Positions 24,137 through 30,692 of a DNA stretch of 30,692 bases are shown piece by piece. The stretch is from DATCJY01 sp036562565 (GTDB lineage Bacteria > Bacteroidota > Bacteroidia > Flavobacteriales_D > Sanyastnellaceae). The position numbers were made by a program, and so were the translations under genes. The stretch is taken from assembly GCA_036562565.1 (NCBI GenBank), contig DATCJY010000085.1, positions 1-30,692 on the forward strand, in the 5' to 3' direction. Positions within the stretch are counted from its first letter, which is position 1. The number at the start of each line of letters is the position of its first letter. The notes below the pieces were generated by a model. The model saw nothing but the letters and a program-made list of their open reading frames with translations. It was not told the origin of the DNA and made no database searches.

Positions 24137-24832
24137 ATGTTGCCCGTACCCACTCACATTACCATCCTTATTATCCTTACAACACTCTTCGCCTACATTG
24201 TGTGTATTTTCTCAGTGGCCAATTCCAATAGGCCAAGGCTTGCGAAGAAATCAACCATGGCTTCGCTGCTGATGTTGTTGTGGCTCATCTTCCAAAGTAC
24301 GCTATCGCTGAATGGCTGGTATATGGATCGTGAGTCGGTTCCGCCACATATTCTTTTTCCGGTGGTAGTGAACCTGGGTTTGTTTGCCCTGGGTTTCTTC
24401 ACTCCACTGGGTAGGAAGTTTATGGATAGTGTGAGCTTGAAGACCTTGCTTTGGGTGCACTTGGTGCGCATACCGGTTGAGCTTTCACTATACTGGCTTG
24501 CACAGAGCAAGCAAGTGCCGTGGTCCATGACTTTTCAAGGCTATAACTTCGATATCGCCTTTGGGCTTACAGCTCCGCTCATCATCTGGCTTTATAGCAA
24601 ACAAAGACTTTCCGATAAACTCTTCATGATTTGGAATGTGCTGGGACTGGTGTCCATCTTGGCCGTGTTTGTGCGCGGTGGCGGGGCTGTTCCTTCGCCT
24701 TGGCAGGTGTGGGACTTCAATCAGCCCAACTATGCGGTGTTGCACTTTCCGTTTGTTTGGTTGCCTTCTTTCCTTGCGATGGTGGTGATCTTCACCCACA
24801 TGGTGGCGCTGCGCAGGTTGCGCAACAAATGA
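24137..24832 (+). CDS. Seven-helix inner membrane protein of unknown function
   Basis: The 231 residues show seven hydrophobic segments, at roughly residues 7-27, 41-58, 70-90, 104-122, 138-156, 162-180 and 198-224. Loops are short; residues such as NGWYMDRES, HLVRIPVELSLYWLAQ and WDFNQPNYAVLHFPFVWLPSF give conserved-looking polar positions within the membrane part. No transporter or enzyme family was recognised. It appears to stand alone and converges with the AarF-type gene, with 11 bases between the two stop codons. Confidence 0.7.
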   Translation: MLPVPTHITILIILTTLFAYIVCIFSVANSNRPRLAKKSTMASLLMLLWLIFQSTLSLNGWYMDRESVPPHILFPVVVNLGLFALGFFTPLGRKFMDSVSLKTLLWVHLVRIPVELSLYWLAQSKQVPWSMTFQGYNFDIAFGLTAPLIIWLYSKQRLSDKLFMIWNVLGLVSILAVFVRGGGAVPSPWQVWDFNQPNYAVLHFPFVWLPSFLAMVVIFTHMVALRRLRNK

Positions 24833-24843
24833 CAGCACACCTT

Positions 24844-26484
24844 TTAAGAGAAGCTGGACTTGGCAAACAACCTGAGCGTGGTGAGCAAGGTAATCACAAG
24901 TGAGGTATAGAAGAAGATGCGCACGGCAAGCAACTCGCCATCATAAATCATGAGCAAGGTGGAGCATATCATCATCAATCCCGTGAGGAATACAAACGCC
25001 AGGCGGTTGATGTGTTGTTTGATTTTCTTATCGGACTCTTGCTTGTCTCCCAAGCCGATGGTGAACTTGATTCCGTCTTGCTTGAAGTTGTTCACGATTT
25101 CACGGATGTCACGCGGGAGCTTTTCTACAAAGTACAGATAGTCCTCAGCCGAGTTGATGATCTTGCTCTTGATGTTTTCCCAGCTGAATCGCTCCATCAC
25201 TTTCTCTTTTGCATAAGGCTCTATCATGGATGGAATAGAGATTTGCGCGTTCAGCTTCTCCGCCACATTCTGGATGGTGACAAGCGTTTTTACCAACATG
25301 AACAAGCTGGACGGGATGCGCACTCCATACTTCACTATGGCGCGGAAGGCCTCATTCATGATGCCCGATATGTCCACCTGGTCGTAGCTCATGTAGCTGT
25401 ATTTTTTGATGAGCTCATCAATCTCAAACTCCAAGTCCTCGGCCTCTTTCATGTAGGTGGTCTCTGTAAGATCCAGCAAAGCTTTGGTAATCTTGTGGGA
25501 GTCTTTCTTGGCAAAACCCATCATGAAATTGATGAGGGCGGTGATTTGCTTGGGCTTGAGTGAGGCACACATGCCATAATCAATTAGCACGAACTGGTTG
25601 TTGTCACGAATGAAGATGTTGCCGGGGTGCGGGTCGGCATGGAAGAAGCCATAGCGCAAAATCATGGTGAGCACTATGTGCACGCCATTCTCCGCAATGA
25701 CTTGTGTGTCGAACCCTTCTTTCTTAAGGCGGTAAACATCATCAGGACGAATGCCATCCACATACTCCATCACAAGCACTTTTTGCGTGCACAAATCATT
25801 GTAAACACGTGGGATGTAACAGCGCTCATCATCCTTGAACATATAGGTGAAGCGCAACATGTTGGCGGCTTCATTGGTGAAGTCCAACTCCTTCATCATG
25901 ATGTTGCCAAAGTCTTCCACGAAGCCTTCCAAGTTGAAGGTTTTTAGCTCAGGGTTTTCCTTGGCTACTTTATTGGCAAGTATCTTAATGAGGATGAGAT
26001 CGAGCTTGATTTTGGGTTTGATGCCCGGGCGCTGCACTTTGATGACCACTTCCTCGCCATTGAGCAAGGTACCGCGATAGACTTGGCCTATAGAAGCCGA
26101 TGCTATGTGGTGGCGATTGAAATCGCTGAAGAGCTCATCGAGTGGCTCGCCAAGTTCTTCCTCTATGATGCTGATGGCCTGCTCATCATCAAACGGGCGT
26201 GCCGATGACTGGAGCTTCTTGAGCTCATTGCGTAGCGCATCCGATGCCAAGTCCGGCCTGTCTGCGAGTATCTGACCGAACTTGACAAAGGTGGGCCCCA
26301 GGTCTTCCACCATAAGGCGTATGCGTTCCGAACTGGTGGTAAGGTTTTTTCCACGTGGGTCCACAATCTTGCGAAGGGGACCGGAGTACAACCAATTCTT
26401 GATGGTGTGTTTTAGGATGATGAGTATGATACCTATTAGCCGAACGGTGTTCCTCAGGAAACGGTTGAATCGTAATATCCACAT
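24844..26484 (-). CDS. AarF/UbiB/ABC1-family atypical kinase-like protein
   Basis: UbiB-type proteins are membrane-linked atypical kinases or ATPases that support quinone biosynthesis or lipid handling. In the 546 residues: the family KxGQ motif as VKFGQ (Lys68-Gln71), the Ala-rich nucleotide loop ASASIGQVYRG (128-138), VVIKVQRPG (Lys149), LVMEYVDG, the catalytic loop FFHADPHPGNIF and the metal-binding LIDYGM. Two C-terminal hydrophobic segments (about 490-510 and 517-537) anchor it in the membrane. An unusually clear purine-rich ribosome site (AAGGGGGTGA, minus strand, 26497-26488) supports this start. The gene follows the CBS-domain gene by 53 bases, probably in one transcript. The precise substrate in this organism (menaquinone pathway or lipids) is not known. 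Confidence 0.92.
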   Translation of the reverse strand: MWILRFNRFLRNTVRLIGIILIILKHTIKNWLYSGPLRKIVDPRGKNLTTSSERIRLMVEDLGPTFVKFGQILADRPDLASDALRNELKKLQSSARPFDDEQAISIIEEELGEPLDELFSDFNRHHIASASIGQVYRGTLLNGEEVVIKVQRPGIKPKIKLDLILIKILANKVAKENPELKTFNLEGFVEDFGNIMMKELDFTNEAANMLRFTYMFKDDERCYIPRVYNDLCTQKVLVMEYVDGIRPDDVYRLKKEGFDTQVIAENGVHIVLTMILRYGFFHADPHPGNIFIRDNNQFVLIDYGMCASLKPKQITALINFMMGFAKKDSHKITKALLDLTETTYMKEAEDLEFEIDELIKKYSYMSYDQVDISGIMNEAFRAIVKYGVRIPSSLFMLVKTLVTIQNVAEKLNAQISIPSMIEPYAKEKVMERFSWENIKSKIINSAEDYLYFVEKLPRDIREIVNNFKQDGIKFTIGLGDKQESDKKIKQHINRLAFVFLTGLMMICSTLLMIYDGELLAVRIFFYTSLVITLLTTLRLFAKSSFS

Positions 26485-26537
26485 ACTTCACCCCCTTGTA
26501 AGTTTTGGTTGTACTTTGTTATTCTGTGTGATTGCGC

Positions 26538-27899
26538 TTAGGCTACGCTGTTAATCACATCATACCTTGTAATGATGTGGTGCTTGCCGTCAGCAAGTTT
26601 AACCAAAACCGCGGGTACATCTTTTGTCATTAAACCTGAAACTTTATCAATAGGATCATCTTCGTTTACCACGGGCAAGGGTGGGAGCATCACTTCTTCA
26701 ATGCGCTTGTCGATGTTGTTGCGGTCTTCCACCACGGTTTGGTAGAGGCGTGTTTCATCCACATAGCCGGCTATGGCATCGTCCTTTATGACCGGTATTT
26801 GTGAGATGTTGAATTTGCGCATACGCTCAATGGCGTGGCTCACCAGCTCTCCTGAACCGATGGTGACAAGCGGCTTATCTATGTGTGATGCAATGAGGTC
26901 TTTGGCTGTTTTCTTCTCTTCTTGGAGGAAACCGCGGTCGCGCATCCACTCATCGTTATACATCTTGCCCATGTAGCGGCTGCCGTGGTCGTGGAAGATT
27001 ACCACCACTACATCGCCTTCTTTGAAGCGGTCTTTCATCTGTATCAAGCCCGCTACGGCACTGCCGGCACTGTTACCGGCAAAGATGCCTTCCATGCGCG
27101 CAATCTTGCGTGTGTAGATGGCCGCATCTTTATCGGTCACTTTTTCAAAATGGTCAATGAGGCTCATGTCCACGTTTTTCGGGATGAAGTCCTCTCCAAT
27201 GCCCTCGGTGATATAGGGGTAGATTTCGTTTTTATCAAAGATGCCGGTCTCTTTGTATTTCTTGAATACCGAGCCGTAGGTGTCGATACCGAGTACCTGT
27301 ATGTTGGGGTTTTTCTCCTTGAGGTAACGCGCTGTGCCGCTGATGGTGCCACCGGTGCCCACGCCCACCACAAGGTGCGTGATTTTGCCATCGGTTTGTT
27401 CCCAGATTTCCGGTCCGGTGGTTTCGTAGTGTGCCTGTGAATTGCTGAGGTTGTCATATTGGTTGGGTTTCCATGCATTGGGTACTTCTTTCTCCAAGCG
27501 TGAGGAAACACTGTAATAGGAGCGGGGATCCTCAGGGTCCACATTGGTGGGGCACACAATCACCTCCGCACCCAATGCGCGCAGGGCATCAAACTTCTCT
27601 TTGGATTGCTTATCTGTGGAGGTGAAGATGCATTTATATCCTTTGATAATGGCCGCTATGGCAAGTCCCATGCCGGTGTTGCCACTGGTGCCTTCAATGA
27701 TGGTGCCTCCGGGTTTGAGCGCTCCGCTCTTCTCGGCATCCTCTATCATCTTGAGGGCCATGCGGTCTTTGATGCTGTTGCCGGGGTTAAAGTATTCTAC
27801 CTTGGCCAACACCAATGCCGGTATCTCAGCGGTTACTTTATTGAGCTTTACCATGGGCGTGTTGCCAATGGTGCCCAGGATATTTTCGTAATATTTCAT
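26538..27899 (-). CDS. Cystathionine beta-synthase-type PLP enzyme with CBS pair
   Basis: This fold-type II pyridoxal-phosphate enzyme joins serine (or O-acetylserine) with homocysteine or sulfide. The 453 residues comprise the catalytic domain, with PLP lysine Lys44 in NPGNSIKDRMAL, the phosphate and substrate loop EGTSGNTGMG (69-78) and GVGTGGTISGTARYLKE, and a C-terminal pair of CBS domains (about 333-453: LVTIGSGELVSHAIERMRKFNISQIPVI and MLPPLPVVNEDDPIDKVSGLM) that usually sense adenosyl ligands such as S-adenosylmethionine. The haem-binding N-terminus of animal CBS is absent. Whether it acts as cystathionine beta-synthase or as a regulated cysteine synthase cannot be settled from sequence. 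Confidence 0.93.
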   Translation of the reverse strand: MKYYENILGTIGNTPMVKLNKVTAEIPALVLAKVEYFNPGNSIKDRMALKMIEDAEKSGALKPGGTIIEGTSGNTGMGLAIAAIIKGYKCIFTSTDKQSKEKFDALRALGAEVIVCPTNVDPEDPRSYYSVSSRLEKEVPNAWKPNQYDNLSNSQAHYETTGPEIWEQTDGKITHLVVGVGTGGTISGTARYLKEKNPNIQVLGIDTYGSVFKKYKETGIFDKNEIYPYITEGIGEDFIPKNVDMSLIDHFEKVTDKDAAIYTRKIARMEGIFAGNSAGSAVAGLIQMKDRFKEGDVVVVIFHDHGSRYMGKMYNDEWMRDRGFLQEEKKTAKDLIASHIDKPLVTIGSGELVSHAIERMRKFNISQIPVIKDDAIAGYVDETRLYQTVVEDRNNIDKRIEEVMLPPLPVVNEDDPIDKVSGLMTKDVPAVLVKLADGKHHIITRYDVINSVA

Positions 27900-27920
27900 A
27901 GTGTATTTATTCCTCTATAT

Positions 27921-27955
27921 AAAAAAACAAGTGCGCAAAGGTAGCCTTTGCGCAC
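27921..27955 (-). terminator. Terminator downstream of thyA
   Basis: A perfect 11-bp stem, GTGCGCAAAGG (27931-27941) with CCTTTGCGCAC (27945-27955), has a 3-base loop. On the minus strand it is followed by TTGTTTTTTT, a good T-run. It lies 110 bases past the thyA stop and 32 bases before the CBS-type gene start, separating the two transcripts. Confidence 0.85.
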
Positions 27956-28065
27956 CGGAGTTTTATCTTAAATCAAGTTACAGTCCCTGACGGCAACACC
28001 CTAGCCACATGCTCCGTGGAGGGCTCCACAAGGGCTGTGGGTGGATGCGTTGAAAGAAAGATGTA

Positions 28066-28860
28066 CTACACCGCCACATCGGCTTTGATGTGCGGGTGGG
28101 GGTCGTAGTTGACTAGTGTAAAGTCCTCGTATTTGAAATCAAATATGTCTTTCACATGGGGGTTGATGTGCATTTGCGGTAGCGGGCGCACTTCGCGTGT
28201 GAGCTGCAGCTTGGCTTGCTCCAAGTGGTTGCTGTAGAGGTGCACATCGCCACCGGTCCAGATGAACTCTCCGGGACGAAGGTCGCACACCTGCGCTATC
28301 ATCATGGTGAGCAGTGCATAGCTGGCTATGTTGAAGGGTACTCCCAAGAAGGTATCGCAGCTGCGCTGATACAGCTGGCAGGAGAGCTTGCCCTCGGCCA
28401 CATAAAACTGGAACAGACAGTGACAAGGCGGCAAGGCCATTTGGTCTATAAAGGAGGGATTCCACGCACTCACAATGTGCCTGCGGCTGTCGGGGTTTTT
28501 CTTCAATCCTTCAATGAGGTTTTTTATTTGGTCAGTGTGCGTACCATCGGGGTTGGGCCATGAGCGCCACTGATAGCCATATACGGGGCCGAGGTCTCCG
28601 TTTTCATCGGCCCACTCATCCCAAATGCCCACTCCGTTTTCTTTCAGGTAGCGGATGTTGGTATCGCCCTTGAGGAACCATAGCAACTCATGTATGATGC
28701 TTTTGGTGTGGAGCTTCTTGGTTGTCAACAGCGGAAAACCCTCGCTCAGGTCGAAGCGCATCTGATACCCAAACACACTGAGGGTGCCGGTGCCGGTGCG
28801 GTCGCTTTTTGGGGTGCCGTTGTCCAATAGGTGTTGAAGGAGCGCCTTGTACTGTTTCAT
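28066..28860 (-). CDS. thyA: Thymidylate synthase
   Basis: ThyA methylates dUMP to dTMP using methylene-tetrahydrofolate. The ATG at 28860 gives MKQYKALLQHLLDNGTPKSD, the standard start, and 264 residues, the same length as E. coli ThyA; the in-frame ATG at 28923 would add 21 non-conserved residues. Seen motifs: SDRTGTGTLSVFGYQMRFDL, GPVYGYQWRSWP, the catalytic cysteine in LPPCHCLFQFYV (Cys146), LYQRSCDTFLGVPFNIASYA and GDVHLYSNHLEQ. No dihydrofolate reductase gene follows, although folA is often next to thyA. It has its own terminator and diverges from tetR. Confidence 0.97.
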   Translation of the reverse strand: MKQYKALLQHLLDNGTPKSDRTGTGTLSVFGYQMRFDLSEGFPLLTTKKLHTKSIIHELLWFLKGDTNIRYLKENGVGIWDEWADENGDLGPVYGYQWRSWPNPDGTHTDQIKNLIEGLKKNPDSRRHIVSAWNPSFIDQMALPPCHCLFQFYVAEGKLSCQLYQRSCDTFLGVPFNIASYALLTMMIAQVCDLRPGEFIWTGGDVHLYSNHLEQAKLQLTREVRPLPQMHINPHVKDIFDFKYEDFTLVNYDPHPHIKADVAV

Positions 28861-29047
28861 AGGGGCGAAAGTAATATTGAATTGGTTTGGGACTTCCGCT
28901 TTTAACTGCCGGACTTTGACCATTGGCCAAGGTGATTTATCAGGTCTCGGTTTGGGGGAAAGGGATGCACGCTAGGCAATCTCCTATGAGGGAGAAGACG
29001 CACGAGCCACAATCGCGCGCGGTATAAAAAAAACACCATCAAAAAAA

Positions 29048-29074
29048 GACCAATCGGTATAATTTGTATATTTG
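29048..29074 (+). promoter_or_regulatory. tetR promoter with candidate operator
   Basis: TATATTTG (29067-29074) is a perfect Bacteroidota -7 box, 17 bases before the tetR ATG. Just upstream, GACCAATCGGT (29048-29058) is a near-palindrome (ACCA-AT-CGGT, one mismatch) behind an A-tract, and covers the place where the -33 element should sit. This layout fits autorepression by the TetR protein. Confidence 0.6.
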
Positions 29075-29091
29075 CCTTCATCAAATCGGTT

Positions 29092-29688
29092 ATGAAGCTA
29101 TCGAAGTCAGAACAAACCAAACAATTCATCATTGAGAAGACGGCTCCGGTATTTAACAGGCAGGGCTATGCGGGTACTTCGATGAACGATATTATGAGCG
29201 TCACAGGCCTCTCGAAGGGGTGTATTTATGGCAACTTCGAAAACAAGGACGAAGTGGCTTTGGCAGCTTTTGACTATAACCACAACAAGGTTAAGGAACA
29301 CATGAAAAAGCGGATTTTGGCAACCGATAATGCCATAGAACGCTTGTTGGTCTATCCGCACACCTATAAAAACTTTTTCAGATATCCGTATTTGCAAGCC
29401 GGCTGTCCCATCCTAAATACAGCTACAGAAGCCGATGATACTCACCCGAAGTTGAGAGAAAGAGCCCACCAAGCTCTGGAATTCTGGAAAACCTCTATAG
29501 AAAACCAAATCAAAAGAGGAATTGCCCGAAACGAGATTAAATCGGATGCCAACCCGACAGAAGTAGCCGTGGTGATGATTTCGATGATTGAGGGTGCACT
29601 GATGCAGGCTAAACTCAATCAGAATACCCAAAAACTAACTATTGCCATGAATTTCTTGGAGAAGTTAATCCTAGCCTTAAAGGCATAA
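29092..29688 (+). CDS. TetR/AcrR family transcriptional regulator
   Basis: This dimeric repressor has an N-terminal helix-turn-helix and a ligand-binding C-terminal domain. Of the 198 residues, positions 8-55 are the DNA-binding domain (FIIEKTAPVFNRQGYAGTSMNDIMSVTGLSKGCIYGNFENKDEVALAAF). The C-terminal part contains AGCPILNTATEADDTHPKLRERAH, typical of the YvdT/LfrR-like branch, whose members often control drug or aldehyde detoxification genes. It lies 72 bases before a GNAT-DinB gene on the same strand, and matching operator-like elements precede both genes, so it probably represses itself and that gene. The ligand is unknown. Confidence 0.92.
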   Translation: MKLSKSEQTKQFIIEKTAPVFNRQGYAGTSMNDIMSVTGLSKGCIYGNFENKDEVALAAFDYNHNKVKEHMKKRILATDNAIERLLVYPHTYKNFFRYPYLQAGCPILNTATEADDTHPKLRERAHQALEFWKTSIENQIKRGIARNEIKSDANPTEVAVVMISMIEGALMQAKLNQNTQKLTIAMNFLEKLILALKA

Positions 29689-29707
29689 TTTTTTTTGTCA
29701 TAAAAAA

Positions 29708-29718
29708 GACCGAACGGT
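29708..29718 (+). promoter_or_regulatory. Second operator-like element, before the GNAT-DinB gene
   Basis: GACCGAACGGT contains the exact inverted repeat ACCG-AA-CGGT, preceded by six A residues. It matches the element in front of tetR at 9 of 11 bases, including its A-tract. It lies 42 bases before the next ATG. Confidence 0.55.
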
Positions 29719-29760
29719 TTATTATATATGAATAACGTGTTTAATTATAACTATTAAGAT

Positions 29761-30692
29761 ATGAAGATTGTAGCCTATAAGCCGGAGTACCAAAAATACT
29801 TTGAGCAGTTCAACCGTGCTTGGATAGAAAAATACTTTGAAATGGAGCCTTTGGATGAGCTCATGCTCCGAAATCCGGATGAAGAGATACTGAAAAAAGG
29901 AGGTCGAATTCTGTTTGCGGAGCATCAGGAGCAGATTATAGGTACGGTGGCTTTGGTGCCCGTTGACAAAGGCGTGTATGAGCTGGCTAAAATGGCCGTA
30001 GATGAGCGCTTCCGAGGATTGGGAGCCGGGAAGCTCCTCTGCAAGGCCGCTATTGAAGAAGCCAAATCCATCGGGGCACTGAAGTTGGTGCTGGTGACGA
30101 ATTCCAAACTAAAAAATGCAATTGGCATATATCACCAAATGGGATTCGAGGACGTACCCATTAACGAACGTGTGTATAGCCGGGCTGATACTAAAATGGA
30201 GCTTTTGCTGCCTCAAGATATCAAGTGGTTTGATAGAAAGTTTGACTTTGACCTGACGGATCAAGATTTTCCGATTTTGTTGGAAAGGTTGATAGCTGTC
30301 ATTGCTCGCTTTGAAGAGACTACTCGGGGGCTAACCGAAGGTGAGCTAATCCACAAGCCCCAAAACAAATGGTCGATAAAGGAAAACTTAGGGCACCTTG
30401 GGCTATTGGAGCCTCTTTGGCAAAAGCGATTCCAAGAGATTAAAAACAATGAAGTGGCTATGAGCCCGGCAGATCTCAACAACACCGCTACGTACCGTGC
30501 CCACTTTAACGAACGAACACGCAAGGAAATCCTAGAAGATTTTGAAAGAAAAAGACAGCAGACCCTAACGCTACTAAAGAGCTTTGGCGGAGATGATTTT
30601 CGAAATCACATCATCCACCCAAGGCTCAAACAACCCATGCGAATCATTGACTTGATGTATTTCGTTGCCGAACACGATGACCATCACCTTCG
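29761..30692 (+). CDS. GNAT acetyltransferase fused to a DinB-like domain (cut at window end)
   Basis: The frame opens at the ATG at 29761 and runs without a stop to the window end (310 codons seen). Residues 1 to about 150 are a GNAT N-acetyltransferase: IIGTVALVPVDKGVYELAKMAVDERFRGLGAGKLL holds the acetyl-CoA binding R-G-x-G-x-G/A loop, and IYHQMGFEDV is the usual last strand. From about residue 165 a second domain follows with NKWSIKENLGHLGLLEPLW and, at the edge, MYFVAEHDDHHL. This is the His-based metal site pattern of DinB-like four-helix proteins, some of which are thiol-dependent transferases. A fusion of the two suggests coupled modification or detoxification of a small molecule; the substrate is unknown. 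Control by the adjacent TetR is likely. Confidence 0.82.
   Translation, partial: MKIVAYKPEYQKYFEQFNRAWIEKYFEMEPLDELMLRNPDEEILKKGGRILFAEHQEQIIGTVALVPVDKGVYELAKMAVDERFRGLGAGKLLCKAAIEEAKSIGALKLVLVTNSKLKNAIGIYHQMGFEDVPINERVYSRADTKMELLLPQDIKWFDRKFDFDLTDQDFPILLERLIAVIARFEETTRGLTEGELIHKPQNKWSIKENLGHLGLLEPLWQKRFQEIKNNEVAMSPADLNNTATYRAHFNERTRKEILEDFERKRQQTLTLLKSFGGDDFRNHIIHPRLKQPMRIIDLMYFVAEHDDHHL

Noticed and set aside
25012..25563. Open frame of 183 codons opposite the AarF-type gene
   Set aside because: It is antisense to a well-supported gene and shows no domain or credible start signal.
26922..27440. Open frame of 172 codons opposite the CBS-type gene
   Set aside because: It lies entirely inside the antisense of a clear enzyme gene; a shadow frame.
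27936..27943. TACCTTTG, a -7 box match on the minus strand before the CBS-type gene
   Set aside because: It falls inside the perfect terminator hairpin and is explained by that structure; no -33 box accompanies it.
1..30692. CRISPR arrays, tRNA or rRNA genes, transposases and prophage genes
   Set aside because: None was seen on reading both strands; short cloverleaf-like or repeat-like strings did not hold up.

Overview
The window reads as a chromosomal segment of a Bacteroidota bacterium, most likely Flavobacteriia/Flavobacteriales. The evidence is a type IX secretion and gliding block (PorP/SprF-family protein, GldJ, PorU, PorV), an exosortase of the XrtF type with its accessory membrane protein and a PID-CTERM-like substrate, and several promoters with the Bacteroidota -7 box TAnnTTTG. 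Genus cannot be read from the sequence.

Left part (1-4540): the C-terminal end of a helical-repeat protein and its terminator; a small DUF5684-like membrane protein; a gene-poor, AT-rich patch carrying one HNH endonuclease gene with recombination-site-like sequence on both sides; a small lipoprotein; and, starting 23 bases away on the other strand, a LuxE-like acyl-protein synthetase. Centre-left (4543-16346): a minus-strand block PorP family - gldJ - murF - tyrS diverges from a plus-strand block porU - porV - ispF - cdd. PorU and PorV form the cell-surface sortase that processes and anchors T9SS cargo, and GldJ and PorP-type proteins belong to the same export and motility machinery.

Centre (16349-23237): a four-gene minus-strand operon with 1-4 base overlaps encodes a tiny Pro/Gly-rich protein with an N-terminal signal peptide and a C-terminal PID-type sorting signal, the exosortase XrtF, its associated membrane protein, and a cytosolic protein of unknown role. 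It diverges from a plus-strand polysaccharide operon: a Wzc-like tyrosine autokinase with a 13-tyrosine tail, a family 2 glycosyltransferase, a CMP-sugar synthetase and an aminopeptidase-like protein. The shared intergenic region has a -7 box on each strand. This is the most interesting part of the window: a complete small sorting system facing a surface-polysaccharide operon, and lying next to a second, independent surface-sorting system (T9SS PorU/PorV).

Right part (23353-30692): clpP, a seven-helix membrane protein, an AarF/UbiB-family kinase-like protein, a cystathionine beta-synthase-type enzyme with two CBS domains, and thyA. Then a TetR-family regulator is followed by a GNAT-DinB fusion protein that runs off the window end. 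Near-palindromic gACCNNNCGGT elements, each preceded by an A-tract, lie before tetR and before the fusion gene and look like operators. No rRNA, tRNA, CRISPR array, transposase or prophage was seen.
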